This document shows positions 1-13,400 of a stretch of DNA of 64,000 nt, piece by piece. The stretch is from Strongylocentrotus purpuratus (Eukaryota; Echinodermata; Echinoidea; Camarodonta; Strongylocentrotidae): contig NW_022145613.1 in NCBI RefSeq assembly GCF_000002235.5, positions 2,501 through 66,500 on the forward strand, written 5' to 3'. Both the position numbers and the translations under genes were made by a program. Position 1 is the stretch's first letter; every line of letters starts with the position of its first letter. Under the pieces are notes generated by a model. The model ran no database searches, had not been told where the DNA came from, and saw only the letters and a list, made by a program, of their open reading frames with translations.

Positions 1-1069
1 ACCCTAACCCTAACCCTAACCCTAACCCTAACCCTAACCCTAACCCTAACCCTAACCCTAACCCTAACCCTAACCCTAACCCTAACCCTAACCCTAACCC
101 CTAACCCCTAACCCTAACCCTAACCCTAACCCTAACCCTAACCCTAACCCTAACCCTAACCCTAACCCTAACCCTAACCCTAACCCTAACCCTAACCCTA
201 ACCCTAACCCTAACCCTAACCCTAACCCTAACCCTAACCCTAACCCTAACCCTAACCCTAACCCTAACCCTAACCCTAACCCTAACCCTAACCCTAACCC
301 TAACCCTAACCCTAACCCTAACCCTAACCCTAACCCTAACCCTAACCCTAACCCTAACCCTAACCCTAACCCTAACCCTAACCCTAACCCTAACCCTAAC
401 CCTAACCCTAACCCTAACCCTAACCCTAACCCTAACCCTAACCCTAACCCTAACCCTAACCCTAACCCTAACCCTAACCCTAACCCTAACCCTAACCCTA
501 ACCCTAACCCTAACCCTAACCCTAACCCTAACCCTAACCCTAACCCTAACCCTAACCCTAACCCTAACCCTAACCCTAACCCTAACCCTAACCCTAACCC
601 TAACCCTAACCCTAACCCTAACCCTAACCCTAACCCTAACCCTAACCCTAACCCTAACCCTAACCCTAACCCTAACCCTAACCCTAACCCTAACCCTAAC
701 CCTAACCCTAACCCTAACCCTAACCCTAACCCTAACCCTAACCCTAACCCTAACCCTAACCCTAACCCTAACCCTAACCCTAACCCTAACCCTAACCCTA
801 ACCCTAACCCTAACCCTAACCCTAACCCTAACCCTAACCCTAACCCTAACCCTAACCCTAACCCTAACCCTAACCCTAACCCTAACCCTAACCCTAACCC
901 TAACCCTAACCCTAACCCTAACCCTAACCCTAACCCTACCCCTAACCCTAACCCTAACCCTAACCCTAACCCTAACCCTAACCCTAACCCTAACCCTAAC
1001 CCTAACCCTAACCCTAACCCTAACCCTAACCCTAACCCTAACCCTAACCCTAACCCTAACCCTAACCCT
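1..1069. repeat. Telomere repeat array (CCCTAA)n
   Basis: About 177 near-perfect copies of CCCTAA, the C-rich strand reading 5' to 3' from base 1, as expected at the left end of a chromosome with TTAGGG telomeres. Variant units are rare: two CCCCTAA units near 98-111 and one CCCTAC unit near 934-940. The array stops abruptly at 'ccctttttcattcg', and unique sequence follows. Confidence 0.98.
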
Positions 1070-1071
1070 TT

Positions 1072-1210
1072 TTCATTCGTTTAATAGTGCAAATATTTTC
1101 ATTCGTTGAAAGATTAACGTTAATTCTATTCAACTCGGCTGACGCCTCGTTGAATAGAATGTTAATCTTTCAACTCATGAACATATTCGCACTATTGAAC
1201 TCATAACCAT
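1072..1210. repeat. Imperfect hairpin touching the telomere
   Basis: A long inverted repeat. The inner arms are 1105-1134 and 1149-1174, which match except for a 4-base indel. The outer arms extend imperfectly to about 1072 and 1210 (shared blocks such as TTCAATAGTGC). The apex reads TCGGCTGACGCCTC. It has no coding content and begins three bases after the last telomere unit. It is probably a foldback/MITE-type repeat; a role in telomere structure would be speculation. Confidence 0.8.
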
Positions 1211-1249
1211 TCATTATTTGTATAATATTGCATGACATCTGGCCACCGA

Positions 1250-2412
1250 CTTAACCATAATAAAAACTCCTGCAATCGCTCCATCACAAAGATCATTTGA
1301 AGCTGTTTCCTTGTCCTATGTCCACTTACTGCCCTATCACCCTTGACTACGCGCCTGCTTTAAAGGGAAAATGAAACAATCATAATTGTAATAGCACACA
1401 ATTAGGTTAGTAGAAATGAACGGGAAAAAAAGAAAGATCTATTACACCAACCATGGATAAATCACGCCCTGGAGCGTCAGATCATAGTTTTGTGTTATCG
1501 GGCGAGGGCCGGGGAGTAGCGGCCAAGCGGGATTTTGCAATGTTGAATGCGGAAATTATGCATTCTAGAAAATTCCTAAGCCCAATATGTACGTTCTTTC
1601 CGCTATATTTTTTTCGAGCTATATTTCCTGGGGGACGTGTCCCCCTATCGGGCCAGGATTGCCGCCCCTGTCCATGATTACTACGAACATGAGTTCAAAT
1701 ACAAGAACAAGCGAGTCAGTGTGAGCTGAAATTAAATGAAGGGCAAAATAAGAGTTGTAAAGCGGCCCTACCGTTAATTAATTTGAAATTATATGAGTAT
1801 ATAGCTTCTATTTAAAAGACATCCAAAATATGGTGCCCTTTTCAAATTGCTCACTAAAGAGTGATGACCTTTGTAGCGCAGGGGCTGTTTTTAACGTTTG
1901 ACTTTGAATCCGCGGCTCGAGATTTTATGCGGCCGGCCAGGCCCCCTCTATTCACGAATGTTTGTCAAGCCTTTTGAAATGACCCCAAATCTCCCGATTA
2001 CAGTTTTCCCTTATTCGTCGTTACTGTCACTTAGCGCCATTTCCTTTTCTTTCCCCCTTTCTCACCCGACTTTTCTCTTCCCCCATTTTTGTGTATTACG
2101 GGCCGGACTTTGTTGGGAGATTTTGGGAACACAAATTCGGTCCCTCCGACCCCGGAGTGGTAGGTAAGGGGGGGGGGGGCGTTCTTCGTGTTATTTTCTA
2201 CTTTTTTTTCTCTCTCTCTCTCTCTCTGTTTCTTTTCTCTTTTTTCTTTTCTTTTCTCTTCTCCTTTTTTTCTTCTCTACTCCTTTTTTTCTTCTCTTCT
2301 CTTTTCTTTTTTTCCCTCTCCTCTTTTCTTCCTTTTTTTTCCCTTTTTTTTGCGCCGCCAATAGGGGGGGGGGGCGCGGCCGTTTCGCCCCCCCCCCCTG
2401 GATCCGCCACTG
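1250..2412 (-). mobile_element. hAT-like non-autonomous element, minus orientation
   Basis: The right end is CTGGATCCGCCACTG at 2398-2412, the reverse complement of the CAGTGGCGGATCCAG terminus seen at 25850. Reading inward from the right end there is a C run, a G run, a pyrimidine-rich tract (2195-2345, purine-rich on the element strand), a second G run near 2168-2180, and then 1350-1980. The last segment is a diverged inverted copy of 26330-26740: both share the blocks GGCCGGCC, CTCGAG, GCGGCTCGAG and CCATGGAT, and the motif CAGGCGCGTAG. No transposase reading frame is seen. The left boundary is approximate. Confidence 0.65.
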
Positions 2413-2639
2413 ACTTGCTCCGTTTTACCGCTTATTGCTTACTTTAGTCCTTCTTTCACATGATTTCAGTGCTATTTAATGGTATTTAATTCAGATTTCT
2501 TTCTAATTTTCTAATCTAGTTTCCATATGTTGCAATAAGCTATTTTCTCGTATTTATACTGATTTATTTTACAAATTCAATATATCATGTTATGCTATGT
2601 TATATATTACATTATGTGTTATTAATTTTGTTTGTAAAC

Positions 2640-2707
2640 TTTTGTAATTCGGCTAAACGCCGCGATGAAAGTTATATTTGAAATAAACCATTATGAATTG
2701 AATTGAA
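2640..2707 (+). repeat. Possible 3' tail of a decayed retroelement
   Basis: The sequence 'ttcggctaaacgccgcgatg' is followed by an AATAAA signal near 2682 and a short run of ATTGAATTGAA units. This layout resembles the 3' ends of 5'-truncated LINEs or SINEs. No reading frame is present upstream. The class is uncertain. Confidence 0.35.
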
Positions 2708-5700
2708 ATGTGTCATTTATTTATTATAAATGTAATTAAGTTATGATAAAACATCGATAATTATCGGTTTTGTTTTTTCTGGGACTCACTGTATATATAC
2801 AAAACATTAGTCTTGCTTTAAACAAAATAGAAATTGTATGTACATGTATGTTCAATTCAGATGTTATGGCAGTGAATTAGAAACAATGAACTAACAAGAT
2901 ACCACTTCATGACTCTGTTGCCAATATGGGATTTCCTAATATAAATATGTTATAAATCAGATATTATTCCAATGTTTCTCTGATATTCGTTTTACTCCTC
3001 TTATTTCTTCAGTCTATAATCATTTTGTGAAAAACAGTAAGATAGTTATCACACTTTGCAATGTATTTTGATATTTACTGTATGGAAAAAGAGAAAAAAC
3101 ACAACTCACTTTCTCTATTCGCTTTCAATCAGAATAAAAATCTGAACCTTTTAATTCTATGTACTGTGACTCAACATATCAATCAAATACTCTAGTTTGA
3201 CTATTGAACTTAAAATAATCAGATTGAACATGAAAACTAGAAAAAATAATGTTGATATAAATGGTCCTGCATATTTGCCACAAACATGTATACATTTTAT
3301 AAAAGCAAATTTACAGTTATATTTGTGGTTCGCCCCTGATGGCGATGGATATGAACATATGCTACTGGATAATGCAGTATTTCTGTGATAGATATGGCAC
3401 CTGCGCACAATTTATTTTACTTGCTTGTTTATGAGAATTGTCATCTGGGCCCCAACAAACGCTTACATAGACGCGCAGCATGCAGACAGTGAGTGGGAGG
3501 GGCATATGTATATGTATGTATGTACGTATATAAACAGAACTATACCTGTAATATGTGAACAATATTGTGGAGGAACAATATCTTACAGTAGAATATATAT
3601 ACATTACATATGGTATAATACATATATTTATATCTTTAATTGTTGATTGTGCAATATACAAATGTGGTTAAGTGATTTAAAGTATTGTACAAAGTATGAT
3701 AAATTATATTGTTTTAGACGTTGAGCAGTCAGTTTATCATTTGATACATTGGACAGACACCCACCCCACCCCGCCCCAACCTCTGCCATGGTATTGGGAG
3801 TCTAATACTAACGGGATAAGTTTGAAAAGGACATGAACATGTATTAATTTAAATATAATGCAATTATATTTTTAAAAATGCAGATTCCAAATTAAAATGC
3901 ACAATAACTCGTACAATCTAAAAGGAGCAAAATATGGTGACATGTTCAAGTAGTTATTTGGTTTGAAGCTACATGATGACATCATAGACAAAATACTGCT
4001 TCAACTTTAAAAGGATGTAATTTATCATTTCTATACCATATTCAACAGTAGAGTTGTCATCATGACTTAGTAAATTCAAAATCCCTTTTGACTGCATCGT
4101 TGAAGGCTAATATACATACTTGTCATTTGGTAAAGTTGGTAATTAACTTTGTTTTTAATTAATGTTGCAAGAACATTACATTTATTAGTTTCCAGTAATC
4201 ATCTCACTCTTCTTCAAATCAAATGTACAAGTTTCATAAAAAGTTCTATGTTCTACTTTTAAAACTTGATGTTTTGAAATAAATTCTAGTCTAAAAAGTA
4301 CAAGGTTAGCAAGGCATATTTTTGTGCTATATTCTTAAAAGAGACATGAAAATGTCATGGCTAGTTACTGACAGCCATTTATGTTTGAAAAAAATTGTAT
4401 CATGTTATGCAAATCTTAACCTCTGATAAGATAGGAAGTTCCATGCATGAAAAGGTTTCTGGTATACAGTATCGGATGATATAAGTTGGTTTTAATAAAA
4501 GTGAAGGTTTTGAGCAATATCCGATTGAAATTGGAAAGTACGAATTTTTGAAGTTGTCATCAGTGAAACAAAAATTCGCAACACTGTGATGCATCTTGCA
4601 AGCTCCTCTCCAATTTGCTCCAATTCATAAACTTTCATTTGTCTTAGTTATCAATGACAAATAGAGGGTTTGTATAAAAACATATTTGCAATAATTGCTT
4701 TTAGGGTGAATGTATTATAGAAATTTCTTAATGGAAATTATTTGAAGTATTATAGTACAGGGTAAATGGGAGGGGAGCTTGCAAGATACATGACAGAGTT
4801 GCCAATTTGTGTTTGATTGATATTTTTAATCATTTTTGCTCAAACTGTCACTGATATGTTTCTCTTATTTTTCTGCTTCTATTAAAACCAACTTAATACC
4901 CGGCTGGACTTCCCATTTATTGATCTGTGACCAGCCTTTAGGCCAAAATATATTAGCTTAATTGATAGAATACTGCCTTATGTCACTACCATGTGTATAT
5001 GTACCGGTACTCCATATAAAACTGATTGGTCACAACATTTTAACATTCAACAACTGAAAACCTATCAATTACAAGTAACAACATGAGAAAAAGAGATAAG
5101 CCATAGGTTTTATATTTATAATGTTGTGTTTTATTAGTTCATTCCTGCACAAAGGGGCTTCTATCCCTGTGTATGTGGGTAAATACAAACAACAGAATAT
5201 GTCACCCTGTACAATGTAGTTTCACATATTTTTGGATAACATGTACATTAATAATTATAATTGTTGCAACTGTAATGGTTAACTATCTTTCTATCATCCC
5301 AAATCACATATCTGCTTCAAGATTTACTTCTGGTATTTATTCACTTTGTTGGTCTCATGGCCTGTTAGTCTTGGTTTACATAATGTTGCAGTTTAACTCC
5401 AGTAGCACCAGAAAAGTAAGAAATGGGACTGGAAATATATATCTGCAAAAATCAGACTAAAGGGCAAGAAATCCAATGTTTAGTTCTCATAGGAAGGAAA
5501 GTGGAAAGGAAAATAATAAATCTGGTCATTAATGCTTTACTTATATCAACAGATAATTGTACCCAGCATTTTGAAGTTCCATCCATGACTTCCAATGCAT
5601 TTTAGTGTAAATAACCAAAAAGAACTCTAAATCAAAACGACCACATAACTTGTCTAAAATGAAGTTCACCATACTGAAATCTCACGGAGTGTAACAAGTC

Positions 5701-7273
5701 TGATGGCTTTACACTAAACAGTAGCAAAAGGGGAGACTAAAACTGGATAGCAGGTTAGAATTTGTATTATCATGTTATTCATCCATTGCTATTTCTTTAA
5801 ACATCTAGGCTGAATAGATACACTCAATTAATGTATGAGTATGTGTTCTGTTATCATCATGATAATACATTGTAGATGTTATAGAATTATTGCCCTCAAT
5901 CAGGTGGGAAAATAACATATGAGAAAATATCACAAAAGGATTGCATAAAGCAATAGCTTCAAAAGCATCCATGTAATACTTTACAATTAATTACAGACTC
6001 TTTATAGTTCACATATAGTTTTTCCAACAAAATGATCTCTTAAAAAGATCTGTCATCATCAACAATTAAGTTGTATGTTTATAGTCAAGTTGAGAGGAGT
6101 TATAGGTATGTGTATCTTCTTTCATTCTTCCTAGAGCTGTCTTCTCATATATTTATCTTTGCTGCTTGTCTACTTGCCTTTCCTCCAACTCTGCTGCCCT
6201 TCTGATTTATACCATTGTAATACCAACGAGATCAGTACTAGACTGATAACAGACCAACACAAAATACTACATTACTCTGAAGGGGTAGAATGTTGTCAGT
6301 TATCGGTCAGTTTTAAGTTGGTGTGCCAGTGTGACTAGGGTAGAAGAATAGATAAATGTCTTTTTTCAATTGCTAATGATACATAGAGCTTGGAATAGAA
6401 TCTCTATTCCAGTCTACGTTTGAAGTTATAGTGATACATGTATCTTCATTTTTGTTTTTTTGAGGTCATTTACTGAAAAACATACCATGAACATACACAA
6501 GTATTTGAAAACAGACTTATGGCTTCATATAAAGTGATGTCAAAAGAAAACGTTTATGTATGAGAAAATACAACTTCATGATTTTCTAACTCTTACATGT
6601 AAAATCGCTACATTTACATATCTCTCAGCAATGTTTATCTTAGAATGGCAAAAGAAATTATATAAATATATAACATTGTGTACACCTAGCAAATTCAGTC
6701 TTGTAATCTAATGGAAAACAAGATGAAGGTATAAATATTTGATGGAAAGTTATGATAATTTGAAGCAATCCAAGGTTCTACTGTCTATTTTCAGAAGGAA
6801 TTGCATGATAAAACAATCAATGACCAATTGTCATGTGCCACATATTCATCTCACAATATTCTTAAGCTTAGTAAGGATATTGGAGAGCTTTCTTGAAGGA
6901 GGTACAATAATTAATTCATCCTGTAGTATATAGCATCATGAATCATTATGTTTATAGACATCTCTTATGATTATATCAGATATAAAGAGCATATTGAAGC
7001 AACAAAGTCTATACAATTTTTTTTCCACAAAAATCTATCACTTTCCAAGGGTTAAAAGAGATGTTAGTACATTTCTAATGATCATGGGGGGGGGGGGGGG
7101 TCATAATAGCCCTTTCTGAATCAATGATAGTGTATACAGGTCACTGTGCATTAGCATACAAACTTGCATTTCAATGAAAAGAAGCAACCTTTCATTTCTT
7201 ATGTTTCAGAAACCAGGCTCAGCTACCAGTATGTATCTAAAGGCTTGAACATTCACCATAGCTCACCATCATC
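2708..7273. other. AT-rich intergenic region with dispersed repeats
   Basis: No supportable gene is seen on either strand; all open frames are short and AT-driven. The stretch 4740-4920 (partly inverted at 4480-4630) resembles 56095-56285, sharing 'gaggggagct', 'cagagttgcc', 'tgcttctatt' and 'aaaccaac', and so belongs to a dispersed repeat family. A G run lies at about 7086-7100. The FBXW2 3' UTR should extend some way below 7274; I could not identify its polyadenylation signal. Confidence 0.6.
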
Positions 7274-7410
7274 TTATCCTGTAATACATTGTATAAGGTC
7301 CGTATTATACAGCTCAGATCTGAGGCCAATCAAACACAGATATCTTCTTCTTGAATCTAATGAAGCTGAGAACAAGTTTTCTTTGTTTATCCTGAGCATG
7401 GCCATCCACT
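7274..7410 (-). CDS. FBXW2: FBXW2 terminal coding exon (predicted)
   Basis: Exon 7 reaches a strong donor (GCAG|GTGAGG at 10851/10850) just where vertebrate FBXW2 continues as AGEASWL. Downstream, an acceptor at 7412-7411 opens a frame of matching phase that reads [20 protein letters not shown], ends with an LCLIGL-like stretch and stops at 7276-7274. Its pattern resembles the vertebrate tail ([17 protein letters not shown]), but identity is low. The alternative is read-through of exon 7 to a stop four codons later (GEE*), which would lack the final strand of the propeller. Confidence 0.55.
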
Positions 7411-10400
7411 CTGGCAGATTCATGATGACCAAAGCCAATTAAAACAACTGGTTAATTACAACCACATAAGCTGCAAATAAAGCATGAAAGCTTGAATAAA
7501 GAACTGTCCAATCACTTGATATTACCACAGTAGCAGCATAACAGCTCATTTGCATACATTTATCTGACCAGCAGCATCACGCTATTGCTCCACAAACCAA
7601 GATCCGTGATTAAGTTTGCCCTAGAAAAAAAATGGAACAAAGAAAGAATCATATTCATTAATACAAGGAATAGAAGTCGCAGAAATACATGTAGATGTAG
7701 TAATTCTTCCAGTGTTGACATTAATGATATTTTTGTTCACCACAAATGAGAGTGTTGTCAGTGACTACATCACAATCCACTGACCAAATTGCTAACGTGA
7801 GTTTCGGACAGATTTAGGGATTTCATTTTTCAAACATTCATAACTTTCTTATTATGGGTCTGGTTTATTTGAAATGAATGCCAGTCCTTTTCTGTTAATA
7901 TTGTTTTGAATTTGTATACAAATGATCTCCTCACAAAGGTTGTATTGACCTATTAATACGGGTATATACATGTATTAACCCAAGTTAATGACTCTTTACT
8001 CTTTTCTACATGTCCTTGAAGAGGCATTCATGTTAACTCACGTTGAGCTAGCGCTATAAAATCAACTTGACTTAGTGTCAAGACTAGCTAATGGTAAAGG
8101 ATCTGTTTAAGTTGAAGGGCCATCCTGGCATCATTGAATAATGGAAAGAAATTAAGACAAGTACATCATTAAAGCTTTTTTTTTTTTTAATTGATGCCAC
8201 TGTATTTCTTGTATGCCTCCGCCCATTTGTATGTTCAATGATAATTGATCCTGTTAACTTTAACATCTGACCTCATGAACCCAAAGCGTAACACTGTTAA
8301 TCCAAAGTACCTACTGGCATACTGCCAGGGGATACAATTATCTTGTGACCTTTAACATCTGACCTCATGAACCCAAACTCTTTTCATTTGATATGTTAAT
8401 GTTCAAAGATACTTGAGCTCAGTTTGGTCGAAGTTGGTTTACATTTGGTTAAATTGTCACAGTAATAAGATATCTTTCTGGGATTTTTAACACTATCATG
8501 ACCCCGTGATCTTTCATCTTTGACCTCTTCCGTGTATCAGTTCATCCTTCCATGTCCATACATGATTCCTCCAAGTTTGGTTTGAATAACCTTAATGCTA
8601 TTCAAGTTATCACAGTAATGAGATATTTTCTGGAAATTTTAAATAATTTTTATGAACCTGTCAATTTGAGCTCATTTCATTTCTGGTATTTAAAAAAAAA
8701 AACTTTGATGACCCTGTAGCCTTTAACCTCTTGGGCCTAATATCTAATCAGCTCATCATTGCATGCTCATACATATTTGATCTAAGTTTGGTTAAAGTTT
8801 CTTTAATGGTTCTTGAGTTATCGCAGTAATGAAAAGTGGGATGGACAGACAACCCGAAAACATGATGCCGCCAGCACCACCTTCAGTGATTCAAGTGACC
8901 ACCCTCTTGACATAGCGTGATAAGGGCATTGCACAAGGATTTGGATTTTATAGGAAAATTTGTAGTAACAGAAATTTGGTTTCCAAAACATTCATTGTTT
9001 AGCCCCTGTGTCTGTATCATTACCTGCTGCTGTCATCTAGTGACTGTTCTCCATCTCACAAGATGTATACTATGGTCTGGCATACTGGTAGCAAAGACTA
9101 GACCTTCTTCCTGTTGTGGCATCAACCCATATAACCAGCTATCACAACCTAGCACACAATATAACAAAAATAATGATGAGCATGGTGCATTGTTATATTA
9201 TGAATATTTGCTGCTACACAGTGATATCAAACTGCTCTTGCTCTACAAAATACAGTACTGTGCAAGGTTAAACCAGTGTTATTGGAGTAATTTTCAATGA
9301 TTGGTGTTTGTTGCTTATATTTTAAGAGTTAAATAGTAAGTAATGCAGTCCACATCTACTTTTAAACGATGATTGAGTGTTTACTACAGTATATTGCTCA
9401 TTTCAATTGATTGGTATAAATGAGGTGAAGAAGTAAGCCATCGTTAACATACAAAATATATTGGAATGTTTTCTTTTGCTTCTCATACTTAAAAAAGATT
9501 TTGAATACATATGAATGAATAATCTATCTAAATTCAGTTGTCATTTAATCATGAAATGTAGAGTCAGAGGGACTACATTGGAAAGTGAGAGCTACATGCT
9601 TACTGTGCAGCAATTCTATTTAACATACCATCTTTGTAACATTTGAAAAATTCCTGATTTACACAAACAAACATAAGCTTGGAGTTTTAGCCTAAGACCT
9701 AAAAATTTAGAAGATACTACTACAATATGACCTCCAAAATTTCCAGGATGATTACATACATAAGCACTTTTTAAAATAATGATAATGATAATCTTGTTGC
9801 ATATTTTTGTTAAACCCTGTATTTATGGTGAGACAGCAATGAGTCATTCAGAGTGTAACAATATTTTGCTCATGGGGCTTTGTTGAGTTGCAATACTTAT
9901 ATAATATTGACTGGCCTTGAGGGAGATACAACATATATTGCCCAAACTAGACTCATATTGCCCTGAGTCAAAGACGAGGGCAATATGGGTCTTGTGAGGG
10001 CAATATATTTGGTATCTCCCGAAAGTGAAGCCAGCCAATAATTTTATTGTTATCCAAATCAGACATCTAGAGCAAATACATAAATCAACCCTGACAATCT
10101 CAAAGAACTGAACAAACTTTGTCAAACCAGCAGTGCTTGACGAAATTTTTGATACACTGCAAACAGTGTGCCATAAATTGGTGTGATTATAACGTCACAA
10201 TAGAGTGCGCGCAAAGTGCGCAGGTTTAATAGATGCGCAATGAAAATGACAAAATACGGCGCGGTCAATACAAGACTATATTTTCACTCGTCTCTACACG
10301 CAAAGTCTATACGGTCAGGGAGACCAAGGAAAATACAAAGAATATACCCCTCCGTTCCCACTGCTAGTGAAAACTACGGCAATACGGTTTTGTAAATGAC

Positions 10401-13400
10401 CAGCTCAGATGTCTGATACAGGTAATAATACACCAGAAGCATCATCATAAACAAAATATTTATATATATGTAAATAAAAACCACCACCAACAACAAAAAT
10501 TCCCAGATACGTGTTAACTTTTGTGCAGTCATTGATCAATTTCTTCCCTTCCAACATATACTCTTTCATCTTTCATTATCTGAATGCCTCAATTAATTTT
10601 TTTTTGTTTGGGGGAGGGGGGGATTGGAGTAATTTATAACAGTATTCAATTTTCTTTGTAAAGTGATCCATCCCTTTCAACATTTTTGTTTGCATGCATA
10701 ACGAATTGGGTTAAATATACAGTAGGCTTGCAGATGCACCATGTGAATTGGGTTAAACGTTGTATGAGAACAAGTTCTACTTAACATGTGTGTGAATATC
10801 CAAAATGTAACAAGAACATATGAAAGTCAGACGACTGATTCATTCCTCACCTGCCACAAAATTGGATCCTCTCTTGGAGCGTCTGTAGATGGGTAACTTC
10901 CATGATGACATAACAGACTGTGTCTGGGTGTAGATAATGTGAAGATTCTGAGGATCCAGGCAGAGGGTAAAGACACGCCCCATGCTCACCAAGAAGGAGG
11001 TACCAAGCTGGTAGGTGGGGGCCAATTCTGGGGGGCTTATCAATCTAAACAAACAATATGATATAATGATTATAGCATGGCATGATTACGTGCACAATAT
11101 AGGATACAATATAGAATCGTTCATGAATCATGAATGGTCACAAACAGAATTACCTCTCTTCCATGTGATAATTAAAGATGGCGTTTAATAAATGAATGGG
11201 AAATTAACCAAAAAATATGAGACATTTAAACTTCAGAGCCCCTAAAATTTGTTCCTGCCAACCAAGGAATCAGACTCTTGATTTAATAATAAAAAGCAAA
11301 GGCTCTTCAAGAGCTAGAGTGCATTCAAATCAGACATTAGCATGCACAGAAAAGAGCATGATATTGATTTAGGAAATTGTATGTACATATATATACTCCC
11401 GGTATTCAGTAATGCCTGATATCTTTAAGCCATTACCTGACTAGGTCTAGTGTAGCAAAGTCCCAAAGCATAATGCCGATATCAGAGGAACATGCCACAA
11501 TCCTCCCATCAAAGTGAAGCCTTGGTAGAAGAAGCTGTCCTCTAGAGTCTTCACTGGGATAGGTAAGCATTGCAACACATTCAATTTCCCGTGACAATGA
11601 AATAGGCCACACCTGCATGATACACAAAAGCTATATGCTTCATCTACACATAATTTTTAAGGCAGCAATTCTAAAGATTTTACAGATATAGTACTGGGGC
11701 ATCATTAGCCAAAACTAAGTTTATTACAAAATAAACTATCAGCACCCTGAAACATAAAAGTTATAATCTATTGTAAATATATATTGTCTCTCTAATGTTG
11801 GAGAGGAGAGATACAATTAATTGTAACTTTGTTATGTTACAAAATTAAATCATGGCTAGTTATGCATTTTTATAGTAAGCCCATTATAAGGTGACTTACA
11901 CCTTACAAAGATTTAAGAAAAAGAAAGACTATAGTCAACACACCAAATGCTATGGAAAGCATATTTTAGAAGGGATCCAGTGTGTAAATAAGGGTACCAA
12001 CATTTTGTTTTACTCACATATATTAGTTCTTTTATAGTTTTTTAAATTATAATTGTTGATACTTTTTCATTTCAATTTTTATGTTCAAATTATTTTGTAT
12101 AAGTGTACAAAGTTCCCCTCTTTGTACATGTAGTACCTTTTCAACTAGATGTACTTTAATCAAAAAGTGATTTCCATGAGTTCCAAGAACATTTCGAAGT
12201 ATTTTAAAGTTTGCTAGCTATTAATCATCACCCTTTCCATCTGTTTACCCAATAGTACACATACAACTAATTTAGTGTTATGCTTACCATTTTTAGAAGC
12301 GCATAACTGCATTGTTATCATACTCATATACATGTTTGTTAAAAAAATAATAATAATAATTTTAGGAATTGCTGGACATACACATATATGTATACCTTGA
12401 TTATGGACTTATCCATGCTGAGAATGACGTGATCACCACATTGAACTTTCTCTGACTCCACACAACAGATCTGCAGTAAAACCTGTAGTAAAACAAGAGA
12501 TTCAACTCATGTAATTCATCTTTCATTGTTCATTCTTAGGAAGACCTCACTAACCTGACAATACTGCAGATTCACAATCCAAATTGCAATCAGTGTTTAG
12601 TCAATTTCATGTGATGCATTATGGGAAAAAGTTGACAATACTATCAGCTGAAGCACTGTTATATACACTAGGAGATAAGGGAATTTAATTAGAATTTTGC
12701 ATGGGGAAGGTTTTAATAGCTTACCCGGGATAACATTTTGTGCTGAATCCAATTATATCAGTCACATTGATCCTACTCTTGATATTTTGATCACTTTGGC
12801 CACTTTTTGGCCTGGAATGGTTTAAATTTATCTTTATGACAGAGGGCAATATGTTTCCATTGATAATGTTTCTTCACAAATGAAAAGTTTTAATGTTGGA
12901 GTGCCACAGAGTTCAGTTTTTGGACCATTGCATTTTAAAATTTAAGTTAAAGATCTACAGCACGTTAGTAATACATTACATCCAATACTGTTGGCAGATG
13001 ATACAAACCTTTTTAAATCCCGTAATGATTTAAACAATTTAGTTTTTAATTAAATGTTGAATTACAAGAGAATTATGAATGGTTTCTTGCCAATAGATTG
13101 ATGTTAAACATTGATAAGACATGTTGTATAATTTTTCAACCAATGAATAAAATTATTTGTCCATGTGATAAACTCACTTGGAAAAAACATGTATGTGTGA
13201 AATTAGTAAGTCTATTAGTGCATTAAACATTTAACAGAAAATCATTTCATCCAACATGCTTGTAATGTTGTATCAAACTATGATATTGCCATATGTTAAC
13301 TATTGTACAGTGTTATGGGGTATGTGTATACATGTATAACCCAATCACTATGACCAGTGAGTGTTGTAATTCATACCTGTATAACCCAATCACTATTACC

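Noticed and set aside
7274..7440. Alternative FBXW2 last exon starting at 7447 reading VVLIGFG..VDGHAQD
   Set aside because: Phase-compatible, but the similarity is limited to VDGH. The frame from 7410 follows the spacing and hydrophobic pattern of the vertebrate tail better. Not fully excluded.
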